The position numbers were made by a program, and so were the translations under genes. DNA of 64,000 bases from Panopea generosa (taxonomy: Eukaryota > Mollusca > Bivalvia > Adapedonta > Hiatellidae): NCBI GenBank assembly GCA_029582155.1, contig CM055901.1:25825657-25889656 (forward strand). Reading direction: 5' to 3'. Shown in pieces: positions 23,493 to 34,489 of this stretch. How positions within the stretch are numbered: position 1 is the first letter of the stretch; each line of letters opens with the position of its first letter. The notes under the pieces are model-generated. The model searched no databases. It was not told the origin of the DNA and was given only the letters and a program-made list of their open reading frames with translations.

Positions 23493-23619
23493 GGGCTGTG
23501 TTCAGCACCGTTAAACACCAAACACGTTTAATGCCTGGTTCCCTAAAATTAACGCGTACTGCGTGCTAATATGATGTTAGCTAACGTTATCAATGGTTTG
23601 ACCGAACTGAACGCAGCCC
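23493..23619. mobile_element. Short MITE with terminal inverted repeats
   Basis: 127 bp. The left end GGGCTGTGTTCAGCACCGTT pairs with the right end AACTGAACGCAGCCC. Ends of the type GGGCTGCGTTCAG are common in non-autonomous DNA transposons. No target duplication is clear. Confidence 0.6.
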
Positions 23620-23639
23620 TGAAATATCATAATTATAGT

Positions 23640-24080
23640 TGATGCGGTCATCGTATAAACTACACGTTCATCATATAAAATACACGATCTCCGTATAAAT
23701 TGAATGTACATGGCGTGTTTTGAAAACAAAATATACTATGATCGTATAATTACATACAACCAATGTTTATTTTCTACAATGAATGTGTTTTTTATACGAC
23801 GATCGTGTAAATTTTATACGTTGAATGCTTATTGTATATGATGATTGCGTATTTTTTAAGATAATCATATATTTTATACGATAAACATGTTTATTTTTAG
23901 AAAATGTGTATATTATACGAAGAATGTGTATTTTAGGTACAATGATCATGTATTTTATAAGACGGTCGTGTTAATTTTATACGTTGAGTGCATAATTTAT
24001 ATGATGATTGTGTATTTTGTACGGTCATCATGTATTTTATGCGATGATCGTGTTGATTTGAGAAAATGTGTATATTATAC
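23640..24080. repeat. Degenerate about 20-bp tandem repeat
   Basis: Loose repeats of a motif like ATGATCGTGTATTTTATACG, with many substitutions and length changes. Confidence 0.65.
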
Positions 24081-24443
24081 CAGTGTTTTTTCCCTACCAT
24101 TTTTATAGCCGTTATTGGGTCATATTCCCAATGGCAAATAGTATCTTTATTTCCCAATTGAGCGGTAAACATTCCCAATTGAAAGCTTCAATAATTGTAA
24201 ATTGAAACTTCCATAATTCCATGATAAAATAGACAAAGTTTTCCCCATTCTGTATTGAGTAATATATTGATTCTTTAATTAAATAGCCAGAGAAGCAAGT
24301 GTACACATTTTTATGAAGTTGAACAAATATATTTAATGCATAAGTTTTCCCAAAATGGTGAAAAAAAAAACCCCACTGTATACGGATGTCGCCCACGGTA
24401 ATATTGCTTACGTTATAAAAATTAATACCCGAAACATATAAAA

Positions 24444-24766
24444 GGTATAATGCATTCTAATAGTTTATGTGAATCAAAGAATATCATTCATTTGGTTTTG
24501 ATCCACACAGTTTTATGATTCCATTGAAGTAACCGATATTCGACTTTTTTCTTGTAAATTAAATGATATGAAAATCAATACATGAATAAAGTAACGTCTA
24601 AACGTTGACGTTTTTTCATTCATGTATTGATTTCAAATCATTTAGTTTACAAGAAAATAGTCGAATATCGGTTACTTCAATGGAATCATAATACTTTGTG
24701 GATATTAGATATATCAAAACCAATGATATTCTTGTATCTACGTGCACTATTAGAATACATTATACC
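24444..24766. mobile_element. Foldback MITE, 323 bp, near-perfect arms
   Basis: Left arm 24444-24587 and right arm 24618-24766 are inverted copies with few mismatches, including TGATTCCATTGAAGTAACCG and CAATACATGAAT at the loop edge. The spacer of about 30 nt holds a small AACGTC/GACGTT palindrome. Confidence 0.88.
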
Positions 24767-25570
24767 ATGTACATAAAAAGCGACGTCCTTAAGTTTATCA
24801 CTGTATTAAAACAACGTAAAACTGGCGTTGTTAATATTTGATAGAGAACATTAGAGATGCTCCATACCAGCTGTAAATAATTTGCCAACTTTTTCGATAT
24901 ATTTGGACATCAACAGAAACTATTTTTACTCGTAAAAGACAATGTTCTGTATTAAAATATGGTTGATATTGTCAAAATGTGATGACTGACGTAATTTTCC
25001 GATAAAAATGCCGAGGACGGTCAATCATAGAGGACATTTTAAATACGAAATCTGAACCAATCAGAGCAGATTGAATATATTCTATTCAACATATGCACGT
25101 TCCATTGAAATTTTACTTTTTTTCTAAAATAATTACATTTGATAAAATACGTTTCAATTATTTCTTTCAGTTAACGTTGCTGGACATCATCTGTTCTCTA
25201 TGGGAAAATGTAATACCTCATAATTGCCTTAATAAGAAAAACATTATCAAGTACCATATAGCAAAACAATGAACATATGTACATATAATTTTATATGGTA
25301 TTAACTATTCTTCATTTTAACCATTATTGACGAGACTTCTATTTTTCGGAACATTTTGCATGTGCGTACTGAACCGCGTGTTGCGTAATGGCCGTTAAGT
25401 TACCCGTCTGTTACCGGAAATCATGTCACTTACTCCGTGTATAGAACTTACGTTACTATTGTAATAAATGTAGAATTATATATAGAGACCATATATGTAA
25501 AGCACAGTTTCTAATATTGATTAAAGTTTATTACTTAGACAGTTGCAATTTATAGCTGTTTATATAATCA

Positions 25571-25690
25571 CTTGCAGAAGGACGGTGGTTCTACTGTCTG
25601 AGGTTTTAATCCACCAGTAAAACTGGATATGCATATATAACCTGATTATGTGTTGAATATGGCGTTAAACCACATTCAAAAATACCATAA
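25571..25690 (+). repeat. SINE 3' end (same tail as SINE A)
   Basis: AGAAGGACGGTGGTTCTACT, CCACCAGTAAAACTGG and GAATATGGCGTTAAACCACA, the same order as the two halves of SINE A at 2140-2670. Confidence 0.7.
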
Positions 25691-26399
25691 GTTGTCGTTT
25701 TTTAATATTTGATATTATGTGAAAAACATTCATTCCAAAACAAATACAAATGATTGTTATGTTTGAGCTTGTCACTGTTGTTTGTTTTTTTGTGATTAAA
25801 TATTTTATTTCATAAAGTTATTCACAACATAAACATAGTCATATAACAATTCAATTTGTTGCATGCGTATACATAGGTTGATTAATGTGTAAAAAGTATA
25901 TAATTCTTAGTGGTACACTTTACAGTGAACTGTATAAACAACTAAGTAAATTGAGAAAAAAAGCCAATCAATCAGCAACAAAGTTAATGATATTTTTATC
26001 TATAGTGAATTTACCAACAAGATATAACCTTATTTGGATAGATAATAAGGAGACTCAGAATAAGGGTAGAGTAAAGCATAAACAGAACAAAAGGAGAGGA
26101 AAGAAGACAAGGGGAAATTAGGATCAGCAGGATTTTTTTTATATATTTTAAGGGAAAAAAAAGAATGTAAATTGTTTTGGAGAAATAATCACCATTTTTG
26201 TTCGTGTTTGTCAAATGTATTGTGTTTAAGTGCTATTTCTCCTTCTATTTCCATTTGTTTTTTAAAATAGCATTTGGATAATGTAAAAGTTGGAATGTCA
26301 CTTTGACATTTTTTTGTAAATATGAAATATTTTGCACAGAAAATTATATAATTTTTAATACACATTTCAATTTTTCCGAAGGTTACTATTTCTAGATCA

Positions 26400-27315
26400 A
26401 AAGATATTTTAAAATAAATTTAAGCTATTTAAATATGTTTCAAGCTCATTCCAAAAACCTTGTAAGTGAATGTACTCTCAGAATAAATGATTAAGTGTTT
26501 CAACATTCATATTGCAAAATTCACAGAGATTCGAACCGACAAGTTTGTATTTCTTTAATGATTTATTTGTTGGTATTATTCCCATGATGTATTTGTATTG
26601 AAAATTTCTTATTTTTGAATCAATTGTAGATTTAAAAGGAGCATTGTAGATTTTCTTCCAATTAAGATCAATTTTATCAACTAAATCACCCATTTTTCTT
26701 GCTGTATTGTTTTGTACTTTATTTCTTTATTTATTAGGTACCTGTAGACAAAAGTTATTTGTATTTTCGGAAGATAAGAATATTCCTAATATATTTTCGT
26801 TTTGTCTAATTTTTATTTGTTCACTTTCCATTGTTTTGGAATACATGTTATGATTTGATTAAACTTTAGGAAATAGATAGTCTGTATATCATGTAGATTA
26901 CTAAAATCATTGAAATTATAAAAATCTATTTTCCTATAATCGTATAACTGTTATATGTATTTTAATCCTCTATCGTATCATGTTTTATGAAATATAGTTT
27001 GTCCTTCTAATTTAACATTTTAACTGTTCCAAATTATTTCTTTACTTATTGAAAGTATTCACTGCTTTTATCTTTGTCCAAGCCTTAAGAATTGGTTGAA
27101 TAAATAAATCATTTCTGAACATTATTTCAATATCCTTATCATGAAGGTTACATTCAAAAAGCAGTTTTCCACCGTATTTTTTAAGTTTCGTCATATAGTA
27201 ATGTTTCCACAAGCCTGTATTATTTTCATCAAGTAATCGTTTAATCCAACCGGCTTTTAATGATAAAATAAATTTTCTTATATCAATCATTTCATGATAA
27301 TCTAATATCAAAATA
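26400..27315 (-). pseudogene. LINE 3' fragment (RT C-terminal region)
   Basis: Minus strand. 27311-27042 reads AGWIKRLLDENNTGLWKHYY; 26693-26478 reads FQYKYIMGIIPTNKSL and CEFCNMNVETLNHLF. Downstream in the same frame, after one TGA that replaces the expected Cys codon, comes EYIHLQGFWNELETYLNS. This is the zf-RVT-type C-terminus of a Tx1/L1-like non-LTR element, 5'-truncated. Confidence 0.8.
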
Positions 27316-27592
27316 CTACGCTTGATTTTATCAGGTTTAGAATCCTATATGCAATCAAACATGGTGTTATTAATTTGTTTTATTTTTGCATTTAGTTTTG
27401 TGTAGTCTGTATTTATATTAATCACCATTGTGGACGACACTATTAAAATGTTTTACTTATACAGTATTAAACAGTTATATAGTTTGTGTTACACTTGATA
27501 CATGCTAAGTGATTAATGAAATAATCAATCAAACACCAATTGTCTGTTCTTATTTCCGTCTTTGTTTATCATTAATCAATTTAATATTTCAG

Positions 27593-27765
27593 AAAATAAT
27601 TTCCGACCTGAACAACACATGGCGGGAGATTGGTTATCTGGCCGCCATTGCAGTGGGTGTGGCGCTAGTAGTGGTCATAATGATGAGATTTCTGGCAGGA
27701 GTGATTGTCTGGACACTGGTCATTGTCGTCGTAGTATTGTCACTAGGAGCAACAACCTATTGCTG
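27593..27765 (+). CDS. CTL1-like exon: TM2 and TM3
   Basis: Acceptor ATATTTCAG, donor TGCTG|GTGAGC. Reads KIISDLNNTWREIGYLAAIA, then VALVVVIMMRFLAGVIVW, and ends in TTYCW. Two hydrophobic helices separated by RFLAG, the CTL family TM2-TM3 hairpin. Leaves two bases (TG). Confidence 0.94.
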
Positions 27766-27899
27766 GTGAGCTTATTTCATGGTGTAATGTTATCAGTTGG
27801 TCGTTATCAGTTATTTATAATATTGTTGATACTATGGTTAGTTGGGAAATGACTTTCGTACTAAACATGAACTATCAAGATGATAATAACATTACTTTT

Positions 27900-27990
27900 T
27901 ATGCCCTGCCATTCGATAACTCGTAAAGTGACATTAAGTGTCCGTCCGTTTGTGTGTGCATGCGTCCATTCGCCCTTGGTTTCTGATGAA
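27900..27990. repeat. Short fragment of a bivalve-type dispersed repeat
   Basis: TATGCCCTGCCATTCGATAA followed by GTCCGTCCGTTTGTGTGTGC, resembling the start of the element at 30325. Confidence 0.4.
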
Positions 27991-27999
27991 TAACTCTGA

Positions 28000-29980
28000 A
28001 AAGATCTATTTGTATATTTAATTAATATTTACTCTATTCTTATAAAATACGGATAAGTTCAAATTTGTAATCCCTTTTCGATTTAATTTTGGTAACTTTT
28101 ACTAACATACAGTACAGAAATCCGTATAGTATGGACACATTATTAGTTTATTAACATTATAATATTTGATATTGGTGCCTGTCACATCACTTCGTGCGAT
28201 GTCATATGGATGAAGTAAAATATGAAAATGAAACGTTAAAGTTTTAAAAATGGTCGGTATTGTAAGCTGTCCCATCAGGGAAAGCACACGCACAAACCCC
28301 GACATGATCAAAGCCCGATAATCACATGAACACATCGTGAACTTTAAACATGATCACAGAAAGGATTTCAAAATATCTTCAAGGAATGAAAAAAAAACAA
28401 CAGTTCAAGTTCGTTATGTTCAAAGAGAATTTATTTTTTGCTGCCTTTGAAATATCATGAAATTGACAAATTAAATAATTACAAATAATACATATATAAT
28501 AGGAAAAAGCTCACATGTTTATAATTTAATGTACTTATTGAACTGTGTATACAACACGTAATGGTATTAGTTGTGATCAATGTAGCCCAACCATGATACA
28601 GTGCAAAATAACACCTATTTATTCGGATAATATAATTATGTGAAAGATCACATTACACTCCAAATGCTCAAACTGTTATACGTGATAGGAGTATGATACG
28701 GCATATTGGAACTGTCCAAGACTATATACATTGTGATAAACATTACTCCGATAAAATGTTTCGATCGACGATAGTCATAAAGTATGTGGAATGTTGTGCA
28801 GTGCGGTGAAACGTGTGGCAAATAGTATCCTTTACATCCTTAATAAAGAACATTTACTTTATTTTTCCAATAGCTCTACCCTTTTTACAAATGTGTATAT
28901 TCTTAACATTAACAATACTAGTTTCCATTCTGGCACACCACACGCTCGAATTAAACCTTTCTGTAATACATACCCCTGTCATGTATCTAACAAACAGTCC
29001 ACTATATATATAGTACACTAGATACCACTTTTTTCCGTATGTCAAAAAAATGTAGACAGTTTAGATGGACGTAGTGTATCCAAGCTAATCGCTTTTTCAT
29101 CAGTTTTGTAAATACAACCCTACCTATTACTGCATCACAGGCGGAGAATTGAGGTCATTGGATACATTAAGTTTAAGTTCATAGATTTAAAATAGGCTAT
29201 AGTGCAGAACATCTATGTACATCATTTGTTATTTGGCGATTAACGATAGCTGTAAATGTGGATGTATAGCATTTTATTTCGCTTAAGTTAAATAAAAAAA
29301 GAAATTCGATAATCATTAGAGCGACTTACTGCACACATGCAGTTTACACCATTATACAGTCTTAGCGGCAATTCATTTGTTAATTAATGTAATAAAATAT
29401 CAATTAAACGACAACTTAACACTATTCATATAATTGTTACTTTATATGGATAAAATAACTCAATTAATATCATTACCAGAAGAAAGCTTTCAACAAAACA
29501 GGTTGAACTTGTATAAGATATCATTAGGGCTAATTCCCTTTACAAACGAAATAAAAAAAGTACCTGGGAATTAATCGACTTATTATTTCTATAATTTACA
29601 ACACCAGAAAATTCAACGTCTTCTTGATTTGAATTAGCTAGACGTCACACAGTTGTATTTCTGTTTGTATCTTTTTTTCATGATCGATTTTGTTCTGTTT
29701 TTGTAATGTTTATTCCTAATAAAACATTGATCATGCTTGCCGACCTGTTGTGTTTTCCCATGGAATATGACATTCTGTCGATATATGTGTATGGCCTTTA
29801 TTTACCTAAATAAATTATTTGTGAGCAATTGAATTTTAAGCTGTTTATTTTAACGGTGGGGGGTAAACTGATATATATAAACATTTATAAATAAGATATT
29901 ACTTAAATGCACTAGCACCACCTTGAACTATATGTATTTAGTTGTCACCTCAGTGAGAAAAAGGATAGCCGCAAACGATA
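28000..29980. other. CTL intron, nothing recognised
   Basis: Two kilobases of AT-rich sequence with overlapping short frames on both strands; none looks coding. Confidence 0.45.
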
Positions 29981-29993
29981 CCCCACAATAACA

Positions 29994-30257
29994 ATGAATG
30001 AATTGTATTCTATTATTGGTTTTTATTTATACACGTTTTGGAAGGTTGCTCATAACTACACACTCGATGGTGTTGACATCAACGTTATTGTGTTTTCATT
30101 ATTTCTTCTTCTTGGAATAATGGTGTTCCTTCGATTTTATTCGAATAAGGACAAGTTTTTCTCTGAAAACCCTTCCAGTGAGCATGAGACTATGGCAGGT
30201 TCGTTACCGCCAGTTACCATACTTAATAAACCGAATCGGCTATATTCCTTCGGTTAA
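29994..30257 (+). CDS. Hypothetical 87-residue membrane protein
   Basis: Not recognised. Open frame with an ATG start (ACAATGAATG). A short N-terminal region (MNELYSIIGFYLYTFWKVAH) contains a potential second hydrophobic stretch; one clear transmembrane helix lies at residues 30-50 (NVIVFSLFLLLGIMVFLRFY). The tail is hydrophilic, with SENPSSEHET and NKPNRLYSFG. The stop TAA (30255-30257) is followed immediately by AATAAA (30258-30263). It sits on the sense strand in the large CTL intron, just before a dispersed repeat. It could be a small intronless gene, the last exon of an unseen gene, or chance. Confidence 0.3.
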   Translation: MNELYSIIGFYLYTFWKVAHNYTLDGVDINVIVFSLFLLLGIMVFLRFYSNKDKFFSENPSSEHETMAGSLPPVTILNKPNRLYSFG

Positions 30258-30324
30258 AATAAACATAATATTTGTATAATGGCTAGTACTATTGCTAAAG
30301 TTTTTTCTTCTACAAAGTGGTCTC

Positions 30325-31085
30325 CTCCGTGGCCTTTGATCCCCGCCATCGCTCGTGGAGCGGAGCGGGGGATATAGAAATGGGCTGCGTCCGTCTGCAT
30401 GCGTCCGTCTGTGCGTGTCTGTGTGAGCGCGTGCATCCCCTGCACCGTATCTCAGTCAGTTGTGATTGAAATTTTAAATAACTTTGCACAAATGTTCACT
30501 AAGGCAATACGATGTGTCAAAGGTCAAGGCCATAGCTCAAGGTCAAGTGCTTGAAAATCCAATGTATACACTGTGTTTTCTCTTATCCTCACCGTATCTT
30601 CTTTAGTTGTGATTGGAATTTTTAATAACTTGGCTCAAACGTTCACTAGGACAAGACGATGTGTCATGCGACTGACTTGGGTCTGTTCGTCGCAGGTCAA
30701 GGTCACAGCTCCATCTGTCCTTCCGCTGCTGTCCGTATCTTATCTTCTTTAGTTGTGATTGGATTTTTAAATAAATTGGCACAAATGCTTACCAACCCAA
30801 GACGATGTGTGATGCGAATTTGGGTCTGTTCGTCAAAGATAGTTTTTGTTTTGTTTTGGGGTTATAACTAACATAATTATGGCTCGATTTAGAACATCAA
30901 ACCAGTGCTCATTGGGACAAAACGATGTGTCATATTACAGTATTCCAGTTTGTGGCTTTTACATGTTATTTCTTTATTCGTCATCTTTTTCATTTTGTAT
31001 AATTTAAATCCACTTCTCTAAAAATGCTTCTAAGGGTTAATGAGGTGGCGGGGGATATAACCACGTTGGTGGCAACCTCTTGTGT
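30325..31085. repeat. Dispersed repeat with GGCGGGGGATAT-type ends
   Basis: Starts near CGGAGCGGGGGATATAGAAA and ends at GAGGTGGCGGGGGATATAAC. In between are three diverged internal copies of a block with CTTTAGTTGTGATTGG and ACGATGTGTCA. The pattern is familiar from bivalve genomes; its class is unknown to me. Confidence 0.55.
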
Positions 31086-31714
31086 ATTATAGTATTAGCA
31101 ATGAATACACACTAACTTTTACTAACACAATGTACGGATATTAATTTGTATATAAAATTAACAAATATAATGTTTTGAGAAAAGTTATTTATGCATGTGT
31201 TTAAATGCAATATACGTTTATTCCGCTTGTCCAAATGTTTTTTTTCTTCTTAAATATATGGCCTAACATTGATACTTCTTTATTGGACCTGTATGATTTT
31301 GCTAAAATCCTTTCCTTGTTTGACTGTGTGCTGTAAATAGATGAAAGGTCATCTACCTTGGATTCCTTATAACTTCTGTTTTTCCAATCCTCTAGTCGCT
31401 GCTCTGGCAACCTTTTGTTTATTTCGTTAACGTTATTACTCTTCGTTTATTATTCATGAAGTTAATTATATAAATTAATTGTATATCACCAAAACTATCT
31501 GTGGTTGGGTGAAGGGCAGTCCATGTGAATAAATGCAGCTTGGTATAAAGAATTCCGTCTGTTTGCAGACTTGAATGTATCTTTTCAATAAACAAGTTTC
31601 TAAATAACAAAAACTCTCTATGAAAGTACCTGGTCACCACAAAACGGAAACGATTATCTGTCAATATTGGTACATAATAAGCTTGAATGCGAATCTTTTT
31701 TTTTATTTACGTTG

Positions 31715-31732
31715 TAGTCTTGATCATCTTCG
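31715..31732 (+). repeat. 18-bp inverted repeat, left arm
   Basis: TAGTCTTGATCATCTTCG; its exact reverse complement is at 32714-32731, just upstream of receptor gene A. Confidence 0.9.
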
Positions 31733-31779
31733 ACGCTTATTTTTTATATTCCCCGAACGGCAAGCACAAAGCTACCGCT

Positions 31780-32340
31780 CTGTCCGTCCGTCTGCACGGA
31801 ATATAACTCCCAAAAGTACAAAAGGGAATCCATGCCACTTGAAACATCGACAGAGGTCAATGTGTAGAAGCTTAGAGCGAATAAAATAATGACAGAATGG
31901 TCTACTTTATTTTTGGTTATATTTGCTTGTCCAGAGCATAAGTTCAAAAATATGGAAGGGAATCCAACATGACTTACAACAGGGATAGAGGGCAATATGT
32001 TGAAGTGGATAATTCTATCTTGAATAAAGACAAAATTGTCTCCCCCTTTATACTTTATTTTTGGTATACTTTCAAAAGTATGTGAGATAATCCAATTGTA
32101 TTAGAATGGATAGAGTGCAATGTAAGAAAGTGAATAGATCTCTATCTTGACATTGATAATCTAATTATCTCCTGCTTTGTATTTAATTTTCTGTTATATT
32201 TCCTTGTTCAGAGTATAACTTCAATATAGAATAGATGGGAATCCAATGAGACTCGCAACATTGACATAGAGCTATTTGAAATAACTCTTATATAATGACA
32301 GATTGACATCCCATTTTGTACCTTGTTTTCGTTTACTTTA
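31780..32340. repeat. Degenerate about 135-bp tandem repeat
   Basis: Four diverged units recur near 31797, 31932, 32061 and 32209, with a block like GAGTATAACTTCAATATAGA, GGGAATCCAAT and CAACATTGACATAGAG. It lies immediately upstream of receptor gene A. Confidence 0.6.
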
Positions 32341-32713
32341 GTGTCTGGAACGTACATTGTATCTTTAAAACTGTGGAAAGCACTTGTTTGGGGAGCATCA
32401 ATTGGTTGTACTGATAAACTTATTTTAAAAGACATATTATCACTTTGTGAAGAAAATGTAACAAACAGTAAGGTTTGACTGGTTAAGATAACCATAAACA
32501 ATACAATCATACATTCTCGGACAATTCCGTCATTCTTCGGCAATGGCCGATTAAAAGAAATGTTGATTTGTTCAGATTGATAAAGAATATTCAGCTGAAA
32601 CAATTATTGTTAGAATCTATAGAAAACGTCGAGGTAATCCGTATTTCTATTTGTACCAATCAAAAACATATCAAAATCCATAAATATCCAAATCCTTGTA
32701 GGGAAGCAGACGG

Positions 32714-32731
32714 CGAAGATGATCAAGACTA
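32714..32731 (-). repeat. 18-bp inverted repeat, right arm
   Basis: CGAAGATGATCAAGACTA, perfectly complementary to 31715-31732. It lies 70 bp before the start codon of gene A. Confidence 0.9.
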
Positions 32732-32800
32732 GATCGATTAGTTAGGTACTTATTTAAGTTTCTGACATGAACACGCGCGAACATTACCGTCTGCATCGCA

Positions 32801-33133
32801 ATGCAGCAGCTTCACAGGCTATGTGTTGGTATGTTTCTGCTGGTTTGTTTATTACATGCTACCAACGGGAATACGTTGATAAATAGCAAGACAGAAGACC
32901 TACATGATGATCTATTAGCCAAAAGTTATCCGGATATTCAACCATGTGTCGGCTGCTCAAATCCTCTAGTGGTCAACCTGACATTCTACCTGACATCACT
33001 AAATGATCTTGATGAAGTCCACGGTGAAATGAACCTTGTTGGTTATTTATGGGTAATGTGGGTAGACCCAAGGATGACATGGAACCCACTTAACTATGCC
33101 GGTGTCACCAACATAAAGTTTCCTATGGATAAG
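32801..33133 (+). CDS. Receptor A exon 1
   Basis: ATG at 32801 opens a signal peptide (MQQLHRLCVGMFLLVCLL). The exon covers the N-terminal helix, CxxC and first strands, and ends PMDK|GTAAAT, 111 codons. Confidence 0.94.
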
Positions 33134-34488
33134 GTAAATGTTCCTTTATATTACTTGGGAGAATGGAAATTTTTCTGCACCTATTTAAGTAAATAGTAAT
33201 AATACAAATAATATGTTAGACCCGGCACGTGACTGTACACGTAGAAGTCGTTTGAATAGAATACGAAAATCTTAAACTTATCTTGAAGTCTGTTTTCTGA
33301 AGATGCCAGTTTCATTTGATTGAAAATAAGTCTTTGCAGCCGGTTGTGTATTTAAAAAGGTATTGGGTTGTCTAGGGTATTCGTCTGTTTGTTATATAAT
33401 TTAACCTTTTCAGAAAATTATCTTACATACATGATGGAATGAATAATTTTGCCGTTTTAACATGTTTTATAATATATGTAATTTTAATACGCGTCTGTGT
33501 GTTTCAGGTATGGACTCCAATATTACTGTTAGGCAATCCTTCTATAAAAGTCAGCAGTTTGAATGGCGATATATCTCCAGTTCGATATTATTATAACGGC
33601 GTCGCCATCTGGAATCCCGGGGATGTGTTCAGGACAAAGTGCTATCCCGATATCTATCGTTACCCGTACGATAACCAAGATTGCTACATTTCGGTGATTC
33701 CATGGACCAGTAGTTCAGAAGAAGTTGTGTTTAACACACCAGAAAAAGAAGTGTTCAAACCATTCTACAAAGATAACGGAGAATGGGTGCTGTTAAAGAC
33801 GCGAACACGTACGTATATTGAAAGCGGAATGTCAGTTGCACAGTTTACGTTCACATACAGTCGCCGGCCTCAATTCTTCGTCGTTAATGTCATTCTTCCT
33901 ATCATATTTTTAAGTTTTCTCAATTGTATGGTTTATATAATACCAGCTGAAAGTGGTGAGCGTATTTCATACACGATTACCGTCCTTCTTTCCTTTGCCG
34001 TGTTCATGACCCTTGTTAGCGACAACATACCTAAAACCTCGGCACCCATGTCTCTTCTGTGTTGGTATCTAATATCCATATTTTCCGGTAGTGCTTTAGT
34101 TATGGTCAGTACCATCTTCAACATGAAACTGTTTTACCACGATGTCAACGTTCCCGTGTTCCCTGCTTACAAAAAGATGGTCATTTGGTCCCGGAGGCTC
34201 TGCTGCAGCAAGAAACAGGGTTTGCCTAAGATTATCTCTAGATCAAACACAACTGTAATACAAGTTATCGACCTAGAATCGAAGTCGAAAATCGAAGAAG
34301 ATTACGTAGATCGCGTTAAATATTTAGATGACGACGAAGATGATGACAACGATAATTTGAAACTAGAAGATGATATTACGTGGAAAGATGTGTCAAGATG
34401 TGCAGACAAATTCAGCATGATGGCCTTTCTGATATTGTTCTCTGTTGCAACAATTGGACAATTGTTGATTATTGCACTTCCAGAATAG
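32801..34488 (+). CDS. Receptor gene A: Cys-loop (nAChR-like) subunit, 437 aa
   Basis: Complete two-exon gene (32801-33133 and 33508-34488, phase 0) for a pentameric ligand-gated ion channel subunit in the plasma membrane. Signal peptide about 1-23; extra CxxC at 49-52 (CVGC); NLTF glycosylation site; WNPLNYAG (nicotinic WNPxDYGG); Cys-loop C156-x13-C170; loop B Trp177; TM1 about 235-256; TM2 about 262-281 (ERISYTITVLLSFAVFMTLV); TM3 about 292-315; acidic run 384-393; TM4 about 414-434. Glu at -1', Leu at 9' and Asp at 20' indicate a cation pore. Loop A Tyr is replaced (LLLGNPS) and loop C has no vicinal Cys, so acetylcholine binding in the classic way is unlikely; the ligand is unknown. AATAAA at 34718-34723. 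Confidence 0.95.
33508..34488 (+). CDS. Receptor A exon 2
   Basis: Acceptor GTTTCAG; starts V-WTPILLLGN and runs through the Cys-loop and four membrane helices to TAG at 34486-34488. The open frame upstream of 33508 is intron read-through. Confidence 0.95.
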   Translation, partial: VWTPILLLGNPSIKVSSLNGDISPVRYYYNGVAIWNPGDVFRTKCYPDIYRYPYDNQDCYISVIPWTSSSEEVVFNTPEKEVFKPFYKDNGEWVLLKTRTRTYIESGMSVAQFTFTYSRRPQFFVVNVILPIIFLSFLNCMVYIIPAESGERISYTITVLLSFAVFMTLVSDNIPKTSAPMSLLCWYLISIFSGSALVMVSTIFNMKLFYHDVNVPVFPAYKKMVIWSRRLCCSKKQGLPKIISRSNTTVIQVIDLESKSKIEEDYVDRVKYLDDDEDDDNDNLKLEDDITWKDVSRCADKFSMMAFLILFSVATIGQLLIIALPE

Positions 34489-34489
34489 A

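Noticed and set aside
25885..26121. Open frame of 78 codons with lysine-rich end
   Set aside because: No recognisable family, low-complexity basic tail, AT-rich context next to a LINE fragment.
31201..31664. Two adjacent minus-strand frames (DWKNRSYKESKVDDLSSIYS and following)
   Set aside because: Composition is somewhat protein-like, but there is no family match, no splice signals and no conserved neighbour; I cannot support a gene.
33439..33507. Alternative start for receptor A exon 2 (MNNFAVLTCFIIYVILIRVC)
   Set aside because: This is intron sequence before a GTTTCAG acceptor; the paralogues B and C splice at the homologous point and gene A exon 1 supplies the N-terminus.
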